Shown piece by piece: positions 33,993 to 42,324 of a stretch of DNA of 64,000 nt. A program made the position numbers and the translations under genes. The stretch covers positions 718,684 through 782,683 of the forward strand of contig NZ_RSEC01000059.1 in assembly GCF_003937945.1 (NCBI RefSeq), written 5' to 3'. Within the stretch, counting starts at the first letter, position 1; each line of letters begins with the position of its first letter. Below the pieces are notes generated by a model. That model had not been told where the DNA came from. It saw only the letters and a list, made by a program, of their open reading frames with translations, and made no database searches. Origin of the DNA: Amycolatopsis eburnea. Its GTDB lineage: Bacteria > Actinomycetota > Actinomycetes > Mycobacteriales > Pseudonocardiaceae.

Positions 33993-35237
33993 TCATGGCT
34001 CGAGCTTGGCGAGCGCCTTGAGGAAAGCCGCCTCCGAGACCACGGGGACACCGCATTCACGGGCCCGCTTTGCCTTGCCCGACAGGGAATCCGGGTCGGC
34101 CGCGGCGAGCACCCGTGTCTGCTTGCTGACCGAGGTGGTGACGCGGACGCCGACCGCGGCGGCCTCGGCCACGATGTCGGCGCGGTCCCGCCGCATGGTC
34201 CCGGTGAGCACCACCTTGTCACCCGGCCGCAGGGTGAGGCCGCCGGCCTTCCGCTCGGGCGCCGGCACCGGCGCCCGCGCCGAGTCGCGTTCCTCGTCGA
34301 GGATCGTCTCGACGATGCCGGGATCGAGGGCCAGCAGCGTGGCGACCGTGAGCAGGTCCTTCCGCTCGTCGTCGGTGACCACCTGGTCGGCCCAGGCTTC
34401 GCGCGCCAGGTCGCGCAGGTAGCTGAGGTGCAGTGCCAGGACTTCGTTCTTGTGCAGTCCGAGGTCGTGGGCGACTTCGACGAGCGCGTCGCCTTCGGTC
34501 GCGGAGATCTGCCGGTCGAGCAAGGCGTCGTCGAGCATCGCGAAGTACGCGTCGGCCACCGGTTCGCCGTCCCGCGGCATCCGCTCGACGAGCCTGGCGA
34601 GGAAGTGCGGCTCGACCTGCCCGATCGCCGTGCGCTGGACGGTGCGGACCGCACCCGGCTCGAACCGTGGCCAAGCCCACTGAGCGGCACGGAGCTGGGT
34701 TTCGGTCGTGGCGACCGCGTTCGGTGCGGTCCGCAGGAGGAACCCGAGCAGGTCGCCGGCTCCTCGTGCGTCGTCCAATGCGGTGTGCCACGAGCGCTCG
34801 GACAGCCTGGCGGCGGCGCAGCAGTCGATCAAGGACCGCCCGGAACCCAGCCGCGCCCGGCCCGCTGCGCGCATGGTGCAGAGCCCGGCGTCGCTTTCGA
34901 ACGGCGTGTCGATGCCGAGGCGGCCGAATTCCGCACGCAGGTGCATCGCGTCGAACGCCCAGTTGTGCGCGACCACCACACGCCCGCTCAGTCGCCGGAC
35001 GAGCTCCCCGGCGAGGTCCCCGAACCGGGGCGCCCGGCGTGCGTCGGCGGCCCGGATGCCGTGGATGGCCTGGGGACCCAGATCTCGATCGGGATTGACG
35101 AGCGTCACCCACTCGTCGGTGGTGCGCCCGTGCGGGTCCACGTGGACGACCGCGATCTCCGCGATGCGGTGGTGCCAGCCGGTGCGGATCCCGGTCGTCT
35201 CGGTGTCGATGACGGCGTAGCCGTGCACGGGCTTCAC
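33993..35237 (-). CDS. DnaQ-type DEDDh exonuclease with C-terminal BRCT domain
   Basis: The protein has 414 residues. Residues 1 to about 170 carry the DEDDh exonuclease motifs: VIDTETTG (Exo I), VAHNWAFDAMHLRAEF (Exo II) and HTALDDARGAGDLL (Exo III). A helical middle region (about 215-320) includes AYFAMLDDALLDRQISATEGDAL and resembles a tellurite-resistance TerB-like helical segment. The last 80 residues form a BRCT-like module (GDKVVLTGTMRRDRADI, VTTSVSKQTRVLAAADPDS). A 3'-5' exonuclease role in DNA repair or nucleic-acid turnover is inferred. Its GTG start overlaps the stop of the upstream gene (GTGA), indicating coupled translation with that unknown protein. Confidence 0.85.
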   Translation of the reverse strand: MKPVHGYAVIDTETTGIRTGWHHRIAEIAVVHVDPHGRTTDEWVTLVNPDRDLGPQAIHGIRAADARRAPRFGDLAGELVRRLSGRVVVAHNWAFDAMHLRAEFGRLGIDTPFESDAGLCTMRAAGRARLGSGRSLIDCCAAARLSERSWHTALDDARGAGDLLGFLLRTAPNAVATTETQLRAAQWAWPRFEPGAVRTVQRTAIGQVEPHFLARLVERMPRDGEPVADAYFAMLDDALLDRQISATEGDALVEVAHDLGLHKNEVLALHLSYLRDLAREAWADQVVTDDERKDLLTVATLLALDPGIVETILDEERDSARAPVPAPERKAGGLTLRPGDKVVLTGTMRRDRADIVAEAAAVGVRVTTSVSKQTRVLAAADPDSLSGKAKRARECGVPVVSEAAFLKALAKLEP

Positions 35238-35938
35238 AGCGGCAGCCGGTTGGTGCCGGCGGCCTGAACCGCGGCCAGCCACCGGGGCGGCAGTGGCTCG
35301 GCGTCTCCGTGCTCGGCCTGGACGTAGTTGCGCCGGCCTTTCACCTGCTCGGTTTCCGCCCAGACCGACACCAGCCAGCGCAGCGTGCGCGCGACCGACA
35401 GGACTTCGGACACCACGGGTGTCCCGGGCGCGGGCGAGATGCGGGCCACTCGCTGCAGTGACGCGAAGTCCTCGATCTCGGTGTCGAGCGGGAGGTCGTG
35501 CGTCCACTGCAGCGGGGTGATCGTCTTGCTTTCCCGGCGGGCGGCCTCGACCGTGCGGTCATACCGCAGTCGTCGCTGGGCGGCTTCGCGGAACGCCTCC
35601 ACCGGCGAAAACAGCTGGCGCTGCCACCAGCCGTCCTCGATGCCGGAGTCCGCCGCGGCGGTCAACCGCTTGAGCCAGTCCTGCACTTCCTCCGGATGGA
35701 CCGCCGCGATCGCCCGCCGTTCGATGAGGCTGAGGAGACGCCGTGCCGCGTCGGGTGCGGTGAACGCCTCGGCCACGGGAACGAGCCAGGCCCCGGTGGG
35801 GTCGCCACCGGGGCTCACGTGCCAGGTCGCCAGGACTTCGGCGCCCTGGTCACCGGTGCCCACACAGAGCACCGCGCTTCCCGGCGCTCGCAGTGCCTCG
35901 AGCTTTTCGAACGGTTCCACTGTGGTCAGGTCCGTCAC
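35234..35938 (-). CDS. Hypothetical protein coupled to the exonuclease
   Basis: A 234-residue soluble protein. The GTG start is preceded by AAGGAGGCG, a very good ribosome-binding site. Notable segments are GAWLVPVAEAFTAPDAARRLLSLIERRAIAAV and a highly charged middle (FREAAQRRLRYDRTVEAARRESKTI). There are no catalytic or metal-binding motifs and no signal peptide. It may belong to an actinobacterial DUF (DUF6218 is a guess), but I cannot confirm that. The coupled downstream exonuclease suggests a shared function in nucleic-acid metabolism. Confidence 0.7.
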   Translation of the reverse strand: MTDLTTVEPFEKLEALRAPGSAVLCVGTGDQGAEVLATWHVSPGGDPTGAWLVPVAEAFTAPDAARRLLSLIERRAIAAVHPEEVQDWLKRLTAAADSGIEDGWWQRQLFSPVEAFREAAQRRLRYDRTVEAARRESKTITPLQWTHDLPLDTEIEDFASLQRVARISPAPGTPVVSEVLSVARTLRWLVSVWAETEQVKGRRNYVQAEHGDAEPLPPRWLAAVQAAGTNRLPL

Positions 35939-36017
35939 CGACCGCCTCCTTCGTCGACCGACATCAAGTCGCCGACGCGGGCGGGTTGTTACACCCGGCT
36001 GACGGGGGCCGGCTCCC

Positions 36018-36938
36018 TCACGCGCCGTCGTGGGCGTCGGTCATCAGCTCCGCCAGGTCCTCCGGTGCCAGGAACGACGGCGGGGGCGGCGGCCCCCACG
36101 CGTACAGGCTCTTTTCCCCGGCGACCACCCGGGGTTCCCAGAGCTGGTCCTCGAGGATGCAGTCGATGTCGGAGTAGTACTCGGAAAAATTGCCGGCCGG
36201 GTCGCGCAGGTACCAGAAGAAGTTCGAGCCGATGTAGTGCCGGCCCAGGCCCCACGTGTGGCGCTCGGGGTGGCCCCGCAGCATCGCGGTCGCGCCGCGG
36301 CCGACCTCGTCCACGTCGTCGACCTCCCACGACGTGTGGTGCAGGAAGCTCACCGGGGCCTGCTGCACCAGCACGTTGTGGTGGTCGGTCGAGCAGCGCA
36401 TGAACGCGGCCAGCCCCGGGGCCTCGTCGCTGACCTTGAAGCCCAGGCCCTCGGTGAAGAACCGCTGCGTCGCGGCCTGGTCGGTCGAGCCGAACACGAC
36501 GTGGCCGAGCTTGCGCGGGCGCACCGGTGGCTCGCGGTCGATGCCGGGTGCGCGGGTGTTGGCCCGCCGGATCGTGCCGGGCTGGTTGTACGCCACCGGT
36601 TCCGGCGGGTCCTGGCGCAGCCGCGGCGCGACCGACACGACGACGTCGAGCCCGGTGACCGGGTCCTTGGTGCACAGCCGGTCGCCATCGATGCGGCTTT
36701 CAACGTCGAGCCGGGCCAGGGACGCGGTGATGCGGCCGAGGTCGTCCGGGTCGTCGGCGCCGATGCCGAGCGTCAGCAGGCGGCGCTGCCGGGACTGGCG
36801 CAGTTCGAGCTGCTCGCCGCCGTCGGCGGTGGCGAAGCCGGAATCGGTCGGTGTCAGGCCGAATTCCGTGTAGTACTTGGCGGTTTCGTCGACGTCCGGG
36901 ACGCCGATGGTGATCTTGGTGAGGCGGTGCAGGCTCAT
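36018..36938 (-). CDS. Extradiol ring-cleavage dioxygenase (VOC superfamily)
   Basis: A 306-residue two-domain vicinal-oxygen-chelate protein. Predicted iron ligands lie in the second domain: His146 (LGHVVFG), His201 (LHHTSWEV) and Glu253 (NFSEYYSD), the 2-His-1-Glu arrangement of type I extradiol dioxygenases. It would cleave a catechol-type ring meta to the hydroxyls in the cytosol. It is the last gene of a leftward operon with a flavin monooxygenase, its reductase and an FAH-family protein. That set matches ring hydroxylation, cleavage and hydrolysis in meta-cleavage pathways (compare HsaC and BphC). The exact substrate is unknown. Confidence 0.88.
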   Translation of the reverse strand: MSLHRLTKITIGVPDVDETAKYYTEFGLTPTDSGFATADGGEQLELRQSRQRRLLTLGIGADDPDDLGRITASLARLDVESRIDGDRLCTKDPVTGLDVVVSVAPRLRQDPPEPVAYNQPGTIRRANTRAPGIDREPPVRPRKLGHVVFGSTDQAATQRFFTEGLGFKVSDEAPGLAAFMRCSTDHHNVLVQQAPVSFLHHTSWEVDDVDEVGRGATAMLRGHPERHTWGLGRHYIGSNFFWYLRDPAGNFSEYYSDIDCILEDQLWEPRVVAGEKSLYAWGPPPPPSFLAPEDLAELMTDAHDGA

Positions 36939-36954
36939 GCCGGTTCCTCCCGGG

Positions 36955-38151
36955 TCAGACGAGCGGGGTGATCTGGTCTTCGCGCCCGAGCAGCGCCTTG
37001 CCGTAGACCTCGTAGTTGACCGCGGGCAGCACGATCGCGTGCCGCGCGGCGACCGCCGAGTCGCGCCAGATCCGCTGCAGCGGGTTGACCTCGGCGAAGC
37101 TGCCCGCGCCGTGGGCCGACAGCAGGACGTCGATCGCGCGGGTGATGTTCTCGACGGCCCAGCCGGTGTCGGCGCGGGTGCGGGCCCGCACTTCGACGCC
37201 GGGGTAGGTGCCCGCCGCCGACGCCGCGTCGATGTCGTCGGCCGCGCGGTAGGCGTGCAGGTGGGCGGTGTCGATCCGCATCGCCGCTTCGGCGAGCTGG
37301 AGTTGGAAGGCGACCGACTCCGCCTGCGTCGCGTACGTCGTGTAGGAGATCGCCTTGCGGGAAGCCTTCTCGCGCACCAGCTTCAGCGCCTTGCGGCCGA
37401 GGCCGAGCTGCGGGCCGGCCAGCACCAGCGTGAGCACGGGGACCAGCGCGGCGCGGAACACCTCCTCCGCCGGATCGCCGTTCGCGTACGTCCCGCCGAT
37501 CGCGGGCGGCACCGACAGCACGCGGTGCGCGGGCACGAAGACGTCGTCGGCGATCAGGCAGTTGGACCCCGACGAGCGCATCCCGGCGACGAACCAGGTG
37601 TCCTCGAAACCGAGGCCGGTGCGGGGGAGCAGGGCCATGCCCTGGTCGACGACCTCGCCGCGTTCGTCGGTCAGCGGGAGGCCGAGGACGGCCCAGTCGG
37701 CGTGCCAGGAGCCGGAGTTGTAGTACCAGCGGCCGGTGACGCGCCAGCCACCGTCCACTTTGGTCGTCTCGGCGGTCGGCGAGAGCACGCCGGACACCTT
37801 CGCGTCCGGGTTCACGCCCCGGACGTCGTCCTGCGCCTGCGGGCTGAACAGGCCGGCCAGCCACGCGCAGACGTTGCTCAGCGCGACCACCCAGGCGGTG
37901 CCGCCGTCGGCTTCGGCGACCGCGGCGGAGACGTCGAGCATCGCGCGGACCGGGAGCCCGTACCCGCCGTAGCGCCGGGGCTGGGCGATCTTGAACGCGC
38001 CGACGCCGGTCAGCGCGGCGATGCTCTCCTCGACCACGCGCCGGTCGGCCTCGCCCTGGGCGGCGTTGCGCTCCAGCAGCGGCTGGATGTCGGCGATGCG
38101 GGCGAGGAGCTGGTCGAGGGTGGGCGCGGGCTGTTCGGTCGCGAGGGTCAT
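36955..38151 (-). CDS. Flavin-dependent monooxygenase, acyl-CoA dehydrogenase fold (HsaA-like)
   Basis: A 398-residue protein of the group D flavin monooxygenase class. The N-terminal helical part (GVGAFKIAQPRRYGGYGLPVRAML) and middle beta region (GWRVTGRWYYNSGSWHADWAVLG) are typical of HsaA- or HpaB-type oxygenase components and related DszC-like enzymes. The C-terminal helical domain includes RADTGWAVENITRAIDVLLSAHGAGSF. It needs reduced flavin from a separate reductase, which is the next gene upstream. The likely role is ortho-hydroxylation of a phenol to a catechol for the extradiol dioxygenase. The ATG at 38151 follows GGAAGGAC. Confidence 0.87.
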   Translation of the reverse strand: MTLATEQPAPTLDQLLARIADIQPLLERNAAQGEADRRVVEESIAALTGVGAFKIAQPRRYGGYGLPVRAMLDVSAAVAEADGGTAWVVALSNVCAWLAGLFSPQAQDDVRGVNPDAKVSGVLSPTAETTKVDGGWRVTGRWYYNSGSWHADWAVLGLPLTDERGEVVDQGMALLPRTGLGFEDTWFVAGMRSSGSNCLIADDVFVPAHRVLSVPPAIGGTYANGDPAEEVFRAALVPVLTLVLAGPQLGLGRKALKLVREKASRKAISYTTYATQAESVAFQLQLAEAAMRIDTAHLHAYRAADDIDAASAAGTYPGVEVRARTRADTGWAVENITRAIDVLLSAHGAGSFAEVNPLQRIWRDSAVAARHAIVLPAVNYEVYGKALLGREDQITPLV

Positions 38152-38176
38152 GACGGCGTTGTCCTTCCGTGGCGGG

Positions 38177-38707
38177 TCAGCGGGCGCAGGCGGCGATCTG
38201 GTCGGTGATGCGGGGGCGGGGCCGCTCGGCGTAGCGCGAGTGGGTGCCGAACGTGCGGTGGGCGTAGACGAGCGGCGGCAGTTCGGCCCGGCCGAGCGCG
38301 GTGACCAGGCCGAACAGCAGCAGGTGGTCGCCGGCCTCGACGGTCCGGTCCAAGTCGCAGGCCACCCAGCCGGCGGCGTCGCGCAGCCGGGGCAGGCCCT
38401 CGTCGGTGAACCACGCCGTTTCGCCGCCGAAGCGGTCGGCGCCACGGGTGGCGAACCGGACGGCGAGGTCGTCCTGGCCCTGGCCGAGCAGGTTCACGCC
38501 GAACCGGCCCGCGGCGAGGATTTCGGCCAGCAGCGCGGAACGCCGGTCGAACGCGACGCTCACCAGCGGCGGGTCCAGGGACAGCGAGGTGAACGAGCTG
38601 ACGGTGGCGCCGCGCGGGCCGTCGGCGGCGGTCGTGGTGACGACCGTGACCGGCGCGCAGACCGCGGCCATCACCGCGCGGAACCGGTGGGCGTCCACAG
38701 TGGTCAT
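38177..38707 (-). CDS. Flavin reductase component (HsaB/HpaC-like)
   Basis: A 176-residue flavin reductase-like FMN-binding protein with the family pattern RAVMAAVCAPVTVVTT, GATVSSFTSLSLDPPLVSVAFDR, RFGVNLLGQGQDDLAVRFA and VACDLDRTVEAGDHLLLFGLV. It would supply reduced FMN or FAD to the neighbouring monooxygenase. Its ATG overlaps the stop of the upstream FAH-family gene (ATGA), so the two are translationally coupled. Confidence 0.93.
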   Translation of the reverse strand: MTTVDAHRFRAVMAAVCAPVTVVTTTAADGPRGATVSSFTSLSLDPPLVSVAFDRRSALLAEILAAGRFGVNLLGQGQDDLAVRFATRGADRFGGETAWFTDEGLPRLRDAAGWVACDLDRTVEAGDHLLLFGLVTALGRAELPPLVYAHRTFGTHSRYAERPRPRITDQIAACAR

Positions 38708-39546
38708 GACGGTTCCGTGAACCGGTGGCGCATCGAGCCGATGCCTTCGACCGTCGTGACCAGCTCGTCCCCGGCGGCGAGGAACCGCTGCGGGCTGCGC
38801 GCCATGCCGACGCCGGACGGCGTACCGGTGAAGATCAGGTCGCCGGGGCGCAGCGGCAGGATCGCCGACAGCCGCGCGACCAGTTCGGGCACCGAAAAGA
38901 TGAGGTCGCTGGTCCGGCCCTTCTGCACGGACTCGCCGTTGACCTCCGTGCTGAGTTCGAGGTTGTCGCGGTCGGCGAACTCGTCCGGCGTGACCAGCCA
39001 CGGGCCGGTCGGGCCGAACCCGGGTGCGGACTTGCCGAGGCTGAACTGCGGCGCCGGGCCGGCCAGCTGCACGGTCCGGTCGGAGAGGTCCTGGCCCGCG
39101 GTCAGCCCGGCGACGTGGTCCCAGCCGCGCTCGGCGGGCACGTTCCGCGCCTCGCGGCCGATCACGGCGACGAGCTCGACCTCCCAGTCCACAGTGGACC
39201 CGGTGAGCGCGATCCCGCCGTACGGGCCGGTCAGGCAGCTGGGGAACTTCGTGAACACGGCGGGGGAGTCCGGCAGGCCGAGCCCGGATTCGGCGGCGTG
39301 GTCGCGGTAGTTCAGCCCGACGCCGAAGACCTGCGACGGCGTCGGCGACGGCGCCCGCAGCCGGGTCTCGTCGAACGTTTCGGCTTCGGGGTCGGCGAGA
39401 CCGGCCGCCCAGGCGGTGAACTCGTCCCAGCGGGCGTAGACGGCATGGGGGTCGGCGGAGAAGCGCTGTCCGCTGGCGCGCTCGACGTCGAGGGCGCCGC
39501 CGGAGGTGAGGAGGACGAGCCTGCCGTCGAGATTGGCGATCCGCAT
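38704..39546 (-). CDS. Fumarylacetoacetate hydrolase family protein
   Basis: A 280-residue FAH-fold protein. Key segments are FGVGLNYRDHAAESG, WEVELVAVIGREARN (metal-binding acidic residues), GLTAGQDLSDRTVQ, FGPTGPWLVTPDE and GDLIFTGTPSGVGMARSP. Such enzymes cleave C-C bonds or act as hydratases or decarboxylases on ring-cleavage products, using Mg or Mn. As first gene of the leftward operon it probably handles the dienoate formed after extradiol cleavage. The ATG at 39546 follows GAAAGGCAC and faces the divergent GntR gene across 101 bases. Confidence 0.9.
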   Translation of the reverse strand: MRIANLDGRLVLLTSGGALDVERASGQRFSADPHAVYARWDEFTAWAAGLADPEAETFDETRLRAPSPTPSQVFGVGLNYRDHAAESGLGLPDSPAVFTKFPSCLTGPYGGIALTGSTVDWEVELVAVIGREARNVPAERGWDHVAGLTAGQDLSDRTVQLAGPAPQFSLGKSAPGFGPTGPWLVTPDEFADRDNLELSTEVNGESVQKGRTSDLIFSVPELVARLSAILPLRPGDLIFTGTPSGVGMARSPQRFLAAGDELVTTVEGIGSMRHRFTEPS

Positions 39547-39605
39547 GAGAAGTGCCTTTCGGTGGAGGAATCTCATACTCTGCCCGCCTTATCCGACTGT
39601 CAAGG

Positions 39606-39621
39606 CAAGAATCGATTCTTG
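39606..39621. promoter_or_regulatory. Perfect 16-bp palindrome, candidate GntR operator
   Basis: CAAGAATCGATTCTTG is a perfect palindrome and unusually AT-rich for this window. It lies in the 101-bp divergent promoter region between the FAH-led catabolic operon and the GntR/FCD regulator, 27 bases before the regulator start. Position and symmetry fit an operator for that dimeric regulator controlling both directions. Confidence 0.75.
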
Positions 39622-39647
39622 CGCGAAGAGTGTGTTATCGTCTCGGC

Positions 39648-40340
39648 ATGGCGAAGAGAGCGGGCGGCGAGAGCCTGGCCGTGTCGGTGTACACCCGGCT
39701 GCGGTCGGCGATCCTCAACGGCGAGCTGGCCCCGGGGGAGCGGCTGAAGCCCGCCGACCTGAGCACCGAGCACGGGGTCAGCTTGAGCGTCGTGCGCGAG
39801 GCGCTGGGGCTGCTCGCGGCCAAGGACCTCGTGCAGGTCGACCGCAACCGCGGGTTCCGCGTCACGCCGCTGTCGATGCAGGCGCTCACCGACCTGACCG
39901 AGGCCAGGGTGATCAACGAGGGCTCGGCGCTGCGGCTGTCCGTGCAGCGCGGCGGGGTCACCTGGGAGTCCGAGGTGCTGGCCGCGCACCACCGGCTCGC
40001 CGGGCAGCCGATGCTCCTGCCGGGCCCGCCGATGCGGCGCAACGAGGAGTGGGCCCGCGCGCACCTGGAGTTCCACCACACGCTGATCAAGGCGTGCGGC
40101 AACACGGTGCTGCTCGACCTCTGCACCCGCCTGTCCGACGCGGCGGAGCTCTACCGCGCCTGGTCCGGCCCCGGCGGCGAGGAGCGCCACCGCGACGTCG
40201 CGGGCGAGCACCAGGGCCTGGTGGACGCGGCGCTGGCGCACGACCCCGACCTGGCGGTCGCCCGGTTCGAGGCGCACGTCAACCGCACGCGCGAGATCCT
40301 GATGGAGACCAGCCTCTGCCTGCCCGGGAAGGACTCATGA
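39648..40340 (+). CDS. GntR-family transcriptional regulator, FCD (FadR) subfamily
   Basis: The 230-residue protein has an N-terminal winged helix (residues about 8-72): LAVSVYTRLRSAILNGELAPGERLKPADL, then GVSLSVVREALGLLAAKDLV and the wing VDRNRGFRVTPLS. The C-terminal all-helical FCD ligand domain contains LEFHHTLIKACGN and EHQGLVDAAL, whose histidines may bind a metal as in related proteins. It probably represses the divergent catabolic operons until a pathway intermediate binds. Its stop overlaps the next ATG (ATGA). Confidence 0.92.
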   Translation: MAKRAGGESLAVSVYTRLRSAILNGELAPGERLKPADLSTEHGVSLSVVREALGLLAAKDLVQVDRNRGFRVTPLSMQALTDLTEARVINEGSALRLSVQRGGVTWESEVLAAHHRLAGQPMLLPGPPMRRNEEWARAHLEFHHTLIKACGNTVLLDLCTRLSDAAELYRAWSGPGGEERHRDVAGEHQGLVDAALAHDPDLAVARFEAHVNRTREILMETSLCLPGKDS

Positions 40341-41380
40341 CCAAGACCGCGTTGACCGGCGTGCGCGTCTTCGACGGCACCGGCCTGACCGCACCGACGA
40401 CCGTCGTGCTCGACGGGGCGGTGATCGGCGCCGACCCGGCCGGCGCCGAAACCTTCGACGGCGAGGGCGCCACGGTGCTGCCCGGGCTCTTCGACGCCCA
40501 CGTCCACCTGCTCACCCCGGACGACCTGAGCGCGCTCGCCGCGCACGGGATCACGACCGCGCTCGACATGGCGTGCTGGCCCCGCGAGCGCGTCGACTCC
40601 TTCCGCGGCCGGGTGCCCGACATCCGCAGCGCGGGCGTGCCCGCGATCGGCCCCGGCGGCAACCACGCGAAGCTGCCCGGCATGCCCGCGGAGGCCATCC
40701 TGACCGCGGCCGGGCAGGCCGCGGAGTTCGTCGCGCGCCGCGTCGCCGAAGGGGCCGACTACATCAAGGTCGTCATCGAGGGCGACCTGCTCGACCAGGC
40801 GACGATCGACGCCGTGGTCGCCGAGGGCCAGGCGCACGGCAAGCTCACCGTCGCCCACGCGTCGTCGGTCGACGCCTACCGCCGCGCGGTGCGAGCCGGG
40901 GCCGACGTCGTCACCCACGTGCCGCGCGACGGTGTCCTCGACGCCGAAACCGCGGCGCGGATGGCCGAGCGGGGCCAGGTCGCCGTGCCCACGCTGACGA
41001 TGATGGCGGCGCTCACGACCAAGCTCGGCGCCGAGGGCTACGACGCGAGTCGCGACTCGGTCTCGGTGCTGCACGCGGCCGGCGTGCCGATCCTCGCCGG
41101 CACGGACGCGTTCTCCGCGCCGATGTTGCCGTTCCCGGTCGTCCAGGGTGCGAGCCTGCACGAAGAACTGGGGCTGCTGGCCGGCGCCGGGCTGTCCGAA
41201 GTGGACGTCCTGCGGGCGGCCACCGAGCTGCCCGCACGTCACTTCCGGCTGCCCGATCGCGGGGCCGTGCGGGAAGGGCTGCGGGCGGACCTGGTGCTCG
41301 TCGACGGCGACCCGACCCGGGACATCACGGCGACGGCGAAGGTCCGCCGCGTCTGGGCGGCCGGCGAGGTGGTCGCGTGA
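40337..41380 (+). CDS. Metal-dependent amidohydrolase (imidazolonepropionase-like)
   Basis: A 347-residue amidohydrolase-superfamily protein. It has the metal-binding DAHVHLLT near residues 52-59, a lysine candidate for carboxylation in DYIKVVIEGD, histidines in LTVAHASSVDA and VVTHVPRDG, and the catalytic aspartate in ILAGTDAF. It would hydrolyse a C-N bond of an amide or cyclic amide substrate in the cytosol. Overlapping start and stop with the regulator and the next gene place it in one rightward operon. The substrate may be a nitrogen-containing ring compound; this is inference. Confidence 0.87.
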   Translation: MTKTALTGVRVFDGTGLTAPTTVVLDGAVIGADPAGAETFDGEGATVLPGLFDAHVHLLTPDDLSALAAHGITTALDMACWPRERVDSFRGRVPDIRSAGVPAIGPGGNHAKLPGMPAEAILTAAGQAAEFVARRVAEGADYIKVVIEGDLLDQATIDAVVAEGQAHGKLTVAHASSVDAYRRAVRAGADVVTHVPRDGVLDAETAARMAERGQVAVPTLTMMAALTTKLGAEGYDASRDSVSVLHAAGVPILAGTDAFSAPMLPFPVVQGASLHEELGLLAGAGLSEVDVLRAATELPARHFRLPDRGAVREGLRADLVLVDGDPTRDITATAKVRRVWAAGEVVA

Positions 41381-42324
41381 GCGGGCTGGTCGACGTCCAC
41401 GCGCACTTCCTCACCCCGGAGTACGTCGAAGCCGCGATCGCGGCCGGGCACGGCTCGCCGGACGGCATGCCGGGCTGGCCCACCTGGGACGCGGCGCGGC
41501 ACCTCGAACTGATGGACCGCTGGGGTGTCGCGGTTTCCCTGCTGTCCATCTCCTCGCCGGGTGTCCACTTCGGCGACGACGCGGCCGCGCGGAAGCTCGC
41601 CCGGCACGTCAACGACACCGGCGCGGAGGTCCGCCGCGCGCACCCGGACCGGTTCGGGCACTTCGCGTCCCTGCCGCTGCCCGATGTGGACGGTGCGCTC
41701 GCCGAACTCGCCTACGCCGTGGACGAACTGGGCAGCGACGGCGTCACGATCGAGACCAACGCGGCCGGCCGCTACCTCGGCGACCCGGCGTTCACTCCCT
41801 TGTGGACGGAGCTGGCCCGCCGCCGGACGCCGGTGTTCGTGCACCCGACTTCACCGCCGCACGCCGAGGCGATCTCGCTCGGCAGGCCGCGGCCGATGAT
41901 CGAGTTCCTCTACGACACCGGGCGCGCGGTCAGCGACCTCGTCTTCGCGGGCGTTCCGGCACGGCACCCGGACATCCCGTGGATCTTCACCCACGGCGGC
42001 GGCGTGCTGCCGCTGCTGGCCGAGCGGCTCGAGCTGTTCCGCACGGCGTTCACCGGGGAGGCGGGCGGCCCGACGGTGGCCGAGCAGATCGGCGAGCTGT
42101 GGTTCGACATCGCGGGCACGCCGTTCCCGCACCAGGTCCCGGCGTTCGAGCGCGCGTTCGGCACCGGCCGGCTGCTGTACGGCAGCGACTTCTGCTGGAC
42201 CCCGCCGGCGGCGGTGGCCGCCCAGCTGGCGAGCATCGACGCCGCACCGCAGCCCGAGGGCACCACCTGGCGCGAGCTGACGACGCGCAACTGCGCGCGG
42301 CTGTTCCCCCGGCTCCGCGCTTAG
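41377..42324 (+). CDS. ACMSD-type amidohydrolase/decarboxylase
   Basis: A 315-residue protein of the amidohydrolase 2 group, which includes 2-amino-3-carboxymuconate semialdehyde decarboxylase. It has VDVHAHFLTPEYV at the N terminus, PVFVHPTSP, WIFTHGGGVLPLLAERLE and the catalytic-acid region LLYGSDFCWTP. The family removes carboxylates from ring-cleavage products or aromatic acids using Zn or Mn. The GTG start overlaps the previous stop (GTGA). Its TAG stop overlaps the stop of the convergent LuxR gene (TTAG). Confidence 0.88.
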   Translation: MSGLVDVHAHFLTPEYVEAAIAAGHGSPDGMPGWPTWDAARHLELMDRWGVAVSLLSISSPGVHFGDDAAARKLARHVNDTGAEVRRAHPDRFGHFASLPLPDVDGALAELAYAVDELGSDGVTIETNAAGRYLGDPAFTPLWTELARRRTPVFVHPTSPPHAEAISLGRPRPMIEFLYDTGRAVSDLVFAGVPARHPDIPWIFTHGGGVLPLLAERLELFRTAFTGEAGGPTVAEQIGELWFDIAGTPFPHQVPAFERAFGTGRLLYGSDFCWTPPAAVAAQLASIDAAPQPEGTTWRELTTRNCARLFPRLRA

